NCBI RefSeq assembly: GCF_001544975.2
Contig: NZ_FCOG02000003.1
Location: forward strand, 124,001 to 188,000
Length of the DNA stretch: 64,000 nt
Direction of reading: 5' to 3'
From: Caballeronia arationis
Lineage (GTDB): Bacteria; Pseudomonadota; Gammaproteobacteria; Burkholderiales; Burkholderiaceae
In this document: positions 25,982 to 33,691 of the stretch, in pieces
How positions within the stretch are numbered: the first letter of the stretch is position 1
How the letters are laid out: every line of letters begins with the position of its first letter
Translations under genes and position numbers: made by a program
The notes under the pieces: generated by a model
What the model was told of the DNA's origin: nothing
The model's input: the letters and a program-made list of their open reading frames with translations, nothing else
The model's database searches: none

Positions 25982-27100
25982 ATGACTCACTTCGACTCCG
26001 ATTCTTCCGCCCGCCCGACTCCCGACGAAGGCGCCGGCGACAACCCGCTCGGCATCGCGGGACTGGAATTCGTCGAGTTTTCGAGCCCGGACCCGGAAGG
26101 ACTCGCGGCGCTTTTCGGGCGGCTCGGCTTCGTGCCGGTGGCGCAGCACGTCAGCAAGGCGGTGACGCTGTACCGGCAGGGCAGCATGAATTTTCTGATC
26201 AACGCAGAGCCCGACTCGTTCGCGTCGCGCTTTGCCGAGACGCACGGCGTGGGAATCTGCGCGATCGGCATCCGCGTGCTCGACGCGCAGACGGCGCACG
26301 AGCGCGCCGTCGATTTCGGCGCCTGGGATTTCGAGGGCGAGAAGATCGGCCCGAACGAACTGGCGATTCCGGCGATCCAGGGCATCGGCGACTCGCACAT
26401 CTATTTCGTCGACCACTGGCCGGGCAAGCATCCGGCGGGCGACAGCGAGGCCTCGATCTACGACATCGACTTTCGTCCGATCGAAGGCGCCGATGCGGCA
26501 AGCGCGCCGGGCGCGGGCACGGGCCTTTTCGAAGTGGACCACCTGACGCAGACGGTCGGCGCGGGACGCATTCGCGAATGGCTCGATTTCTACCGCGAAG
26601 TGCTGCACTTCGAGGAGATTCATCAGGTGCACCCGGACTGGCACGTTTCGCAGGATTCGGCGGTGACGGTCTCGCCGTGTGGTTCGATCCGGATTCCGGT
26701 GTACGAGGAAGGCACGTATCGCACGGATCTGATGCAGCAGTATCTGCCCGATCATGAAGGCGAAGGTGTGCAGCATATCGCTCTGGCGTCGACCGATATT
26801 TTTACTTCCGTCGATGCGCTGATCGCGCGCGGAGTGCGGTTCGTCGAGCCGCCGGCGCGCTACTACGATCAGCTCGATGCGAGGCTGCCGGGGCATGGGC
26901 TCGATGTCGCGCAATTGCGTTCGCGCGGGATTCTCGTCGATGGCGAAATCGGTGAAGACGGGACGCCGGAGCTGTTCCTGCAGACGTTCCTCGAACGCGA
27001 GCCCGGGGATATGTTCTTCGAGATTGTCGAGCGAAGGGGGCACCACGGTTTTGGCGAAGGCAACCTCGGGGCGCTCGCGTTGGCCCGCTCGATGGGTTGA
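25982..27100 (+). CDS. hppD: 4-hydroxyphenylpyruvate dioxygenase
   Basis: A 372-residue enzyme of normal length with two vicinal-oxygen-chelate domains. The non-haem iron ligands are His187 (EVDHLTQTV), His265 (GVQHIALAS) and Glu347 (FFEIVERRG). It converts 4-hydroxyphenylpyruvate to homogentisate in tyrosine degradation. The ATG at 25982 begins MTHFDSDSSARPTPDEGAGD, followed by NPLGIAGLEFVEF, the standard opening. The gene is monocistronic, and its stop lies 12 bases from the convergent sigma-54 activator gene. It is functionally unrelated to the secretion genes around it. Confidence 0.95.
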   Translation: MTHFDSDSSARPTPDEGAGDNPLGIAGLEFVEFSSPDPEGLAALFGRLGFVPVAQHVSKAVTLYRQGSMNFLINAEPDSFASRFAETHGVGICAIGIRVLDAQTAHERAVDFGAWDFEGEKIGPNELAIPAIQGIGDSHIYFVDHWPGKHPAGDSEASIYDIDFRPIEGADAASAPGAGTGLFEVDHLTQTVGAGRIREWLDFYREVLHFEEIHQVHPDWHVSQDSAVTVSPCGSIRIPVYEEGTYRTDLMQQYLPDHEGEGVQHIALASTDIFTSVDALIARGVRFVEPPARYYDQLDARLPGHGLDVAQLRSRGILVDGEIGEDGTPELFLQTFLEREPGDMFFEIVERRGHHGFGEGNLGALALARSMG

Positions 27101-27112
27101 TCCGCCGGCGGC

Positions 27113-28420
27113 TTACCCCTCCTTGTCCCTCTGCCCCGCCTGCTGGCGAAAGTCTTTCGAATGAAGTCCGTGCTTTTTCAAAAGCATCTGCACGTGTGAA
27201 CGATTCATCTCGAACCGCCGCGCCAGTTCGGCAACCGTCCCGCCGACTTCCATCAGTCCGCGTTCCAGGAAAGCGCGCTCTGCCTCATCGCTGGCCGTGC
27301 GCTTCGCTTCGCTGAGCGACGTCGCCCCACCGATGCCGACGCTCACCTGCGCGTCGTTCATCGCGACCATGCCCGCCGACTTCGGCCGGATATCGAGCGG
27401 CAAATGCTCGATGTCCGCCATGTCCACCGCCAGGCAGACAATCCGGTAAACCACATTGCGCAGCTCGCGGATATTGCCCGGGTAATCGTAGTTCTTGAGG
27501 AAATCGCGCAGCCGCGGCGACATCCGCACGGGTCGCCGTTTGAGAGTCGCCGCCGCCTCGTCGCTGAAATAGGCGAGCAGAAGCGGAATCTCGTCGCGGC
27601 GCTCGCGCAATGGGGGCAAGGTCAGATGGATCACGCTCAGCCGATAGAACAAGTCCTCGCGAAACCGCCCCTCCTCGCAAAACTTGCGCAGATTGCGGTT
27701 GGTCGCCGCGACGATCCGCGTGTCGACTCCTATCGGTTCATCCGATCCCACGCGCTGGATCTCGTGCGCCTCCAGCACGCGCAACAGCTTGACTTGCCCC
27801 GATAACGGCAGCTCGCCGATCTCGTCGAGAAAGATCGTGCCCGTATGCGCGCTCTCGAACTTGCCCTTGCGATCGTTCGACGCGCCCGTGAACGCGCCCT
27901 TCTTGTGCCCGAACAACTCCGACTCCAGCAGGTTGTCCGGAATCGCGCCGCAGTTCACGGAGATATAGGGCTTGTCCGCGCGCAAACCGTTCGCATGGAT
28001 CACCTTGGCCATCAGTTCCTTGCCCGTGCCGCTTTCGCCGTCGATCAGAACCGGCAGATCGGTCGGCGCCGCCTTCTCCGCAATCTCCAGCGCTTCGAGC
28101 AATTTGGGGTTGTCGCCGAACGTGCCCTCGAAGATGAAGCTGCGTTCGAGCAGCCCCTGGCGCCGCGCACCGGGCGTCTGGTCGACACGCTTCGGCTCGG
28201 CGGTCGCCGCCTGCACGAAGCGCTCCTTGTGCGACAACTGCATGACCTCGTCGCGCAAGGAACTCGCCTGCTTCAACAGCTTTTCGATCTCGGGGCGTTC
28301 GAGCTTCGACGACCATCGCAACGTCGAGCGAAGAATCTCGATCTTCTCGATGAGCCCCGCATACGAGATGGCCGAGCCCGGCTGAGGCGTGATGTCTTCC
28401 GGTTGATCGAGTATTTTCAT
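27113..28420 (-). CDS. Sigma-54-dependent transcriptional activator of the secretion cluster
   Basis: A 435-residue enhancer-binding protein. The central AAA+ domain has Walker A GESGTGKE (128-135), the sigma-54 contact loop GAFTGA (175-180), Walker B GTIFLDE (194-200) and R-finger region NRNLRKF. The C-terminal Fis-type helix-turn-helix is at ~393-420 (GTVAELARRFEMNRSHVQMLLKKHGL). The ~95-residue N-terminus is helical with no receiver, GAF or FHA domain. The start codon overlaps the stop of the C39 ABC exporter gene (ATGA), so it is translated with the exporter. By position it is the best candidate to drive the four sigma-54 promoters at 24.4, 24.8, 39.2 and 45.1 kb. Confidence 0.93.
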   Translation of the reverse strand: MKILDQPEDITPQPGSAISYAGLIEKIEILRSTLRWSSKLERPEIEKLLKQASSLRDEVMQLSHKERFVQAATAEPKRVDQTPGARRQGLLERSFIFEGTFGDNPKLLEALEIAEKAAPTDLPVLIDGESGTGKELMAKVIHANGLRADKPYISVNCGAIPDNLLESELFGHKKGAFTGASNDRKGKFESAHTGTIFLDEIGELPLSGQVKLLRVLEAHEIQRVGSDEPIGVDTRIVAATNRNLRKFCEEGRFREDLFYRLSVIHLTLPPLRERRDEIPLLLAYFSDEAAATLKRRPVRMSPRLRDFLKNYDYPGNIRELRNVVYRIVCLAVDMADIEHLPLDIRPKSAGMVAMNDAQVSVGIGGATSLSEAKRTASDEAERAFLERGLMEVGGTVAELARRFEMNRSHVQMLLKKHGLHSKDFRQQAGQRDKEG

Positions 28421-31400
28421 GCTGCGCTCAGTTGCTTCTGCACCAGTTGGTAGTACATCCCCTTGCGCGCGACGAGCTCGTCGTGCTTGCCCTGCTCGAC
28501 GATTCCGCCCTCGTAAAGCACCAGAATCTTGTCAGCGCGCATGATCGTCGAAAGCCGGTGCGCGATGATCACCGCTGTACGGCCCTTCAGTATCTCCTGC
28601 ATGTTGCCGAGGATGTTGCTCTCGGATTGCGTGTCGAGCGCGGAAGTGGCTTCATCGAATACGAGCAGCCGCGGATCGTGATACAGCGCTCGCGCAATGC
28701 AAAGGCGCTGGATCTGTCCGCCCGACAGGCCCACGCCCCGCTCGCCGACGATCTGCTCATAGCCGAGCGGCATCTTCGCGATGAACGCGTGCGCATCGGC
28801 CATCTTCGCGACTTCCTCGATGCGCCGCCGGTCCGGCGCTTCGTCGCCGCTCGCGATGTTCTCCGCGATCGACCCCGAGAACAGCAGGTTGCTCTGCATC
28901 ACGTAGCCGATCTGCGCGCGGTAATAGCCCTTGTCGATCACGTTGATGTCGTAGCCGTCGACCATCATCTTGCCTTCGGTCGCCGTATAGAAGCCGACCA
29001 GCAGCTTCGCAAGCGTCGTCTTGCCCGAGCCGCTGCGGCCGACGATCGCGACCAGCTCGCCCGGCTTGATGTCGAAGCTGATGTTTTCCAGCACGTAGTC
29101 CGCGTCCGACTCGCCGTACTTGAAATACACGCCGTTCAGGCTGATATCTCCCTGCAGGTCGGGCAGCATCACGCGGGATGCAAGATCACCAGGCTTCTCC
29201 TCCGGCTCCATGTCGAGCACGTCGCCGAGACGTTCCATCGCGACGCCCGCATCGTTCAGCAGGCTCCATAGCCCGATCAGCCCCATCAGCGGCGAGAGCA
29301 CGCTGCCCATGAACGCATTGAACGCGATCAGCTGGCCGATCGTCATCTCGTGCGAGAGCACCATGTTGGCGCCAACCCAGAGTATCGCGATCGTCGTCGC
29401 CGTGTTGAGCAACTGGCTGCCGAGGCCCACCGCGATATTGAAGCGCTGCGCCTTGTACTGCACCTCCAGCGACTTCGCGTACTTCTTCTCCCACTTGAGA
29501 CGCACGGGCCGTTCGATGCCCATGCCCTTGACCGTCTCGACACCGCCGAGCGCTTCCATCAGGAACGACTTCGCATCGGTGGCGGCGGCGAAGACCTCGC
29601 GCGCGTAATGCTTGATCCGTGGCGTAGCGACCGCGGTCAGGACCATGATCGGAATCACGAACACGATGAGGATCAGCGTCATCTTCACGTTGTAGAGGAA
29701 CATGATCGTGAAGTAGATGAAGATCATCAGCAGGTTGAGCACGGTCGTGACAGTCGACTCGGTCAGGAACGCGCGGATCGTGTGGTTCTCCTGGAAGCGC
29801 GCGAAGATGTCGCCCGTCTTGCGCTTGGCGAAGAAGCCGAAGGGTAGCGAAAGCGTGTGCTTGAAGAACTGCGACATCATCGCGAAGTCCATGTTGCGCA
29901 CCATGAAGTTCGCGAGATACGCGCGTATCGTCGACATCAGCTGCGAGAACAGGTTCGAGATGATGAGCCCGACGATCAGCACATGCAGCAAGCCGACGTT
30001 CTGGTGCACGATCACGCCGTCCAGGATGTTCTGGATGATGAGCGGCGGGATCACGCCGAGCACCTGGATCACGAACGTCGCGAGGAACAGATGCAGCAGG
30101 ATCTTGTGATAAGGCTTGAGGTAGCCGACGAACCTGATCCACGGCGAGCGCGATACCGAGATCTGCGCCATGTCCTGCCCGGCCGTGAAGAGCAGGCACG
30201 TGCCGCTCCAGCCGCGCTCGAATTCGTCGATCGTCATCTTCTTGAAGCCGATCGCCGGGTCCGCCACCCACACGCATTCCTTCGACACGCCATACACTAT
30301 GATGTAGTGATAGCCTTCCCAGTGCACGATGAAGGGCAAGTCGAAGCCGCGCAGCGATTCGAACGTGCATTGCACGCCGCGCGTCGTGAAGCCGAGCGAT
30401 TCGCCCGCACGCGCAAGGCTGTCGAGCGTTGCGCCCTGCGTCGTGACGTTCGCGAGTTCGCGCAGCTTGCCGAGCGTCATCGAGATGCCGTAGTGCTTGC
30501 AGATCATCGCCAGGCAGGCGGCGCCGCAGTCCATCTCCTCGGCCTGTTCGACCCACGCGAACCGCTTGATGATGCGCTCACCGAATTCGGGCTTCGTGTG
30601 CAGGTCGAGCATCGAAGGCAGCTTGCGGCGCTCTGCGAGCTTCTTCTGTCGCTGCAGTTCCCGTTCGGTAAAACGGATCCGATCCTCCAGCACTTCACGC
30701 AGCTTCGCGTTGCGCTCCAGAATGAAGTGCACCGTCTTTTCGGGAATCACGAGCAGGCGCGTGTCCGCGCTCGCGACGACCGAAGCCATCTGTTCCTGGC
30801 GCATCACGCACGCTTTCTCGCCGAAGATTTCGCCGGGGCCGAGCGTCGCGAGCAGATGCTCCGTGCCGCCCTCGTCGCGCACGATACGCACTTCGCCCTG
30901 CCGCACGACATAGAGACGCCGGTCGTCGCGCGAATCCTGCTTGAGGATCTCCTTGCCCGCGCCGACACGCTTCACGCCCACGCTGCGCACACATTCCTCG
31001 AGTTCCGACTTGTTCAGCTTGCCGCGCAGATCGAAGAGGCGCGCGACGAAGCCGCCCGCCGAATTGATCGCGACATAGCTCGTCACGAACGCGACCGCGG
31101 CCTGGTTCCTCGAAATGACCGGCTCGATGATGCTGCGGGGAATGAACAGCAGCTCGGTCTTTCCGGACGAACGCACCGAAGACTCATGACGGTATTCGCG
31201 CAGCATCGCGATGTCGGCGAAGACTTCGCGTTCCTTCCTCACCCCCATGCTGATTTCCTTGCCGTGCTCCTCAGTGAAGATCCGCACGGACCCGGCCTTG
31301 ATCACGAAGAGCCCGTCGGCGACGTCTCCCGCGTTGCACACGGTCTCGCCGAATGCGAAGAAACGCGACTGCGCATGCTCCGCCAGTTGCTCGATCTCGT

Positions 31401-31488
31401 CTCGCGTGAACGGCGACAGCAACTCCACCGTCGCAAGAAAATCGGCGGTCGAGTCGACGGGCGAATCGGATTTGGGTGGCGCTTCCAT
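28417..31488 (-). CDS. C39-peptidase ABC exporter with two cyclic-nucleotide-binding-type domains
   Basis: A 1023-residue inner-membrane exporter. Domains in order: cNMP-binding-type domain 1 (~22-135), domain 2 (~165-265, FGEKACVMR being the phosphate-cassette position), C39 peptidase (~305-435) with Gln315, Cys321 (MDCGAACL), His394 (GYHYIIVYG) and Asp410 (ADPAIG), a six-helix membrane domain (~455-740), and an ABC ATPase with Walker A GRSGSGKT (817-824), LSGGQ (921-925), Walker B LLVFDE and AHRLST. C39 exporters cut double-glycine leaders and export the peptide. Standard members are ~700 residues; the N-terminal cNMP-type tandem is the extra. Domain 1 lacks the FGE motif and may not bind nucleotide. 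It lies between the parvulin-like gene (18-base gap) and the activator (4-base overlap). Confidence 0.95.
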   Translation of the reverse strand: MEAPPKSDSPVDSTADFLATVELLSPFTRDEIEQLAEHAQSRFFAFGETVCNAGDVADGLFVIKAGSVRIFTEEHGKEISMGVRKEREVFADIAMLREYRHESSVRSSGKTELLFIPRSIIEPVISRNQAAVAFVTSYVAINSAGGFVARLFDLRGKLNKSELEECVRSVGVKRVGAGKEILKQDSRDDRRLYVVRQGEVRIVRDEGGTEHLLATLGPGEIFGEKACVMRQEQMASVVASADTRLLVIPEKTVHFILERNAKLREVLEDRIRFTERELQRQKKLAERRKLPSMLDLHTKPEFGERIIKRFAWVEQAEEMDCGAACLAMICKHYGISMTLGKLRELANVTTQGATLDSLARAGESLGFTTRGVQCTFESLRGFDLPFIVHWEGYHYIIVYGVSKECVWVADPAIGFKKMTIDEFERGWSGTCLLFTAGQDMAQISVSRSPWIRFVGYLKPYHKILLHLFLATFVIQVLGVIPPLIIQNILDGVIVHQNVGLLHVLIVGLIISNLFSQLMSTIRAYLANFMVRNMDFAMMSQFFKHTLSLPFGFFAKRKTGDIFARFQENHTIRAFLTESTVTTVLNLLMIFIYFTIMFLYNVKMTLILIVFVIPIMVLTAVATPRIKHYAREVFAAATDAKSFLMEALGGVETVKGMGIERPVRLKWEKKYAKSLEVQYKAQRFNIAVGLGSQLLNTATTIAILWVGANMVLSHEMTIGQLIAFNAFMGSVLSPLMGLIGLWSLLNDAGVAMERLGDVLDMEPEEKPGDLASRVMLPDLQGDISLNGVYFKYGESDADYVLENISFDIKPGELVAIVGRSGSGKTTLAKLLVGFYTATEGKMMVDGYDINVIDKGYYRAQIGYVMQSNLLFSGSIAENIASGDEAPDRRRIEEVAKMADAHAFIAKMPLGYEQIVGERGVGLSGGQIQRLCIARALYHDPRLLVFDEATSALDTQSESNILGNMQEILKGRTAVIIAHRLSTIMRADKILVLYEGGIVEQGKHDELVARKGMYYQLVQKQLSAA

Positions 31489-31506
31489 GAGCTATCGATC
31501 CTTCGT

Positions 31507-32259
31507 TCAGCGCGCTTCGATCACGTGTTCCTGCGCGCGCGCGATCAGCCAGTCCTCGCGCAGCAGCCGCCGGATTTCGGTTGCCACGTCTTCGTCGAGC
31601 TTGGCCGGGTGCTTCGCCGTGACCGAGAAGATCTCGAACGACGAGCCATCGGCGGCAGGAAACGGCCCCAGCAGTTCGTCCACGTTCGCGTTGAACACCT
31701 TCGCTTCGATGTCGGTGCGCAACTGCCCGCGCAACACGCGGCCGATCTTGCCGCCCTCCTCGCGCGTATCCGCGACCGAATGTTCGCGCGCCATCTCCGC
31801 GAAGCTCTCGGGGTCGTCGTTGAGATAGGAGATCATCTCCTTCGCCTTGCCCTCGGTATCGAGCACGATATGGCTCACCTCGATGCTGTCGAACTTCGGC
31901 GAATTCAACTGGAAGTATTCCTCGATAGCCGCATCGGTGCCGACCTGCTCCAGCATCTTCTCCTGATACAGCGTCTCGGTGATGAACACCTCGAACTCGT
32001 CGAGGCTCACGCCGAGCGCGTCGAGATAGTTGTTCATGTCCGCCGCCCGATGCAGGCCGCGAATGCGGCGGAACTGGTCGGCACGCGTCTGGATCTCGTC
32101 CGCGCTCACGACGACGCCGTGCTGCTTCGCAGCCCGCACCGTCAGCTTGTCCCGCACGAGCTGTTCGATGAGGCTGTCGAACTGGCCGTTCAGCTTCAGC
32201 AGCCTCACGAACTCGCTGACGTCGACCACCTCTTCATCGATACGCACAATCGCCGTCAT
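31507..32259 (-). CDS. Parvulin/SurA-like peptidyl-prolyl isomerase without signal peptide
   Basis: A 250-residue protein. The N-terminal helical part (LIEQLVRDKLTVRAAKQHG, YLDALGVSLDEFEVFITETLYQEKMLEQ) resembles the SurA/PrsA chaperone domain. Residues ~130-225 are a PpiC-type rotamase domain with FDSIEVSHIVLDTEGKAKEMISYL, FAEMAREHSVADTREEGGKIGRV and AKVFNANVDELLGPF. No signal peptide follows MTAIVRIDEEVVDVSEFVRL, so it should be cytoplasmic, unlike ordinary SurA. AAGGAG lies eight bases before the ATG at 32259. It sits between the adaptor and exporter genes, which suggests it keeps cargo peptides unfolded or presents them to the exporter (inference). Confidence 0.85.
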   Translation of the reverse strand: MTAIVRIDEEVVDVSEFVRLLKLNGQFDSLIEQLVRDKLTVRAAKQHGVVVSADEIQTRADQFRRIRGLHRAADMNNYLDALGVSLDEFEVFITETLYQEKMLEQVGTDAAIEEYFQLNSPKFDSIEVSHIVLDTEGKAKEMISYLNDDPESFAEMAREHSVADTREEGGKIGRVLRGQLRTDIEAKVFNANVDELLGPFPAADGSSFEIFSVTAKHPAKLDEDVATEIRRLLREDWLIARAQEHVIEAR

Positions 32260-32317
32260 CTCATTCGCTCCTTGAAGGTTGGGAACGCGCTCGAAAGCGC
32301 GGTCGATACTGTCATTC

Positions 32318-33691
32318 CTAGCCGGCCACATTCCTGAACGGATCGAGCCCGAGGTCGATCAGCCGCCGCTCGCGCACGACGATCTCGGCCGTCGCCGTCA
32401 TGCCGTAACGCAGCGGGTACTTCGTATCCGACACCTGGAAGTAATCGCGATCGAGCGTCACGCGTCCCTCGTACACCGGCTGCTTGCTCTGCGGGCTCGG
32501 CTTCGTCGCGGGCGAGATGAACGCGAGCGTGCCGTCGATCAGGCCATAGCGCTGGTACGGAAACGCATTGAACTTGAGCTTGACGGGCTGCCCTTCGCGC
32601 AGGAACGCGCGGTCGTGCTCGGCGATTTCTATCTTGATCACCGGCTTCGCGTTCTTCGGCGCGATGCCGCCAAGCGGCGTGTTCGCCTGGATCTTGTCGC
32701 CGGGCTGCGTCGAGGTGACGTCAGTGATCACGCCGGAGGTCGGCGCGAGGATCAGCAGGAAATTGTCCTTGTCGATATTCTCGAAGCGGATGCGCGCGGC
32801 GGCATCGGCTACCAGTCGTGCCGTTTGTAACTGCAGACGCAACTTGTCCTGCGTGCTGGCGATCTCGCGCATCGCGGATTCGTATTGCAGCCGCAGGTTG
32901 ACCGCTTCCTGCCCGCTGGTTTCGAGCTGCGCCTTCGCTTGCGAATACTCGTGGCTCAGCCGGAAGTCGAGTTCCGAAAGCTTCGACTGCGCGACGCGAA
33001 ACGCGCTATCCGCTTCCAGATACGTATTGCGTTTTTGCTCGACCTGCGCCTCGGCGATGCCGCCACCGCCTGGCAACGCGAAGAGACGCGCGAAGCGGTC
33101 GAGATCGAGCTTGGCATTGTCGCGCGCACGCCGTGCGCTTTCGAGCGCACTGCGCGCTTCCTGAAGCTGTGCCTTCTGCCCTTCGGCGAGCTTGGTCGTG
33201 CCTTCTGACACGCGATTCTGATGCAGCCGCTCCTCGACTTCCATCTGGTCCTTCAGCGCCGCCGCCTTTCTCTCCATCAAGAGCTTTTTCTCGGGAAACT
33301 GGCTCCATTCGCGCTCGGCGTCATCGAGCTTGAGGCGCGCTTCGAGCGCGTTGCTCGCTGCTTCGATCGCACCGCGCGCATTGATGCGCGCAAGCACGTC
33401 GTCCTTCTGCACCGGCTGTCCTTCGGCGATATAGAGATCGGCGAGTTCGCCATCGATCGGCGCATAGATGCGCCGCACTTCCGATTCCGGCGAGAGCGTG
33501 CCCTGCGCGGTCACGATCACGTCGGCGCGGCCGACGAACGACCAGACGACCGCCGCGACGACGAGCGCCACCATCGAAATGACAAGCGCCTGCGTGAGCC
33601 GCCACGGCTCGGCTGTGAGGATCGCGACGCCTTCCGCGCCGTGATCCTCCAGCGCCTCGGCGAAGGGCTTAAGGTGTGCGTCGTTCTTCAC
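32318..33691 (-). CDS. HlyD-family membrane-fusion (adaptor) protein
   Basis: A 457-residue type I secretion adaptor. A ~30-residue cytoplasmic tail precedes one membrane helix (~33-53, ALVISMVALVVAAVVWSFV). The biotinyl-lipoyl half-motifs are at ~70-105 (RRIYAPIDGELADLYIAEGQPVQKDDVLARI) and ~320-345. A long coiled-coil hairpin (~115-310) should reach the outer-membrane channel, and the C-terminal beta part ends ATAEIVVRERRLIDLGLDPF. It links the C39 exporter to the TolC-type protein encoded at 36380-37846. The start overlaps the end of the FHA gene by 23 bases; the parvulin-like gene follows after 58 bases. Confidence 0.93.
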   Translation of the reverse strand: MKNDAHLKPFAEALEDHGAEGVAILTAEPWRLTQALVISMVALVVAAVVWSFVGRADVIVTAQGTLSPESEVRRIYAPIDGELADLYIAEGQPVQKDDVLARINARGAIEAASNALEARLKLDDAEREWSQFPEKKLLMERKAAALKDQMEVEERLHQNRVSEGTTKLAEGQKAQLQEARSALESARRARDNAKLDLDRFARLFALPGGGGIAEAQVEQKRNTYLEADSAFRVAQSKLSELDFRLSHEYSQAKAQLETSGQEAVNLRLQYESAMREIASTQDKLRLQLQTARLVADAAARIRFENIDKDNFLLILAPTSGVITDVTSTQPGDKIQANTPLGGIAPKNAKPVIKIEIAEHDRAFLREGQPVKLKFNAFPYQRYGLIDGTLAFISPATKPSPQSKQPVYEGRVTLDRDYFQVSDTKYPLRYGMTATAEIVVRERRLIDLGLDPFRNVAG

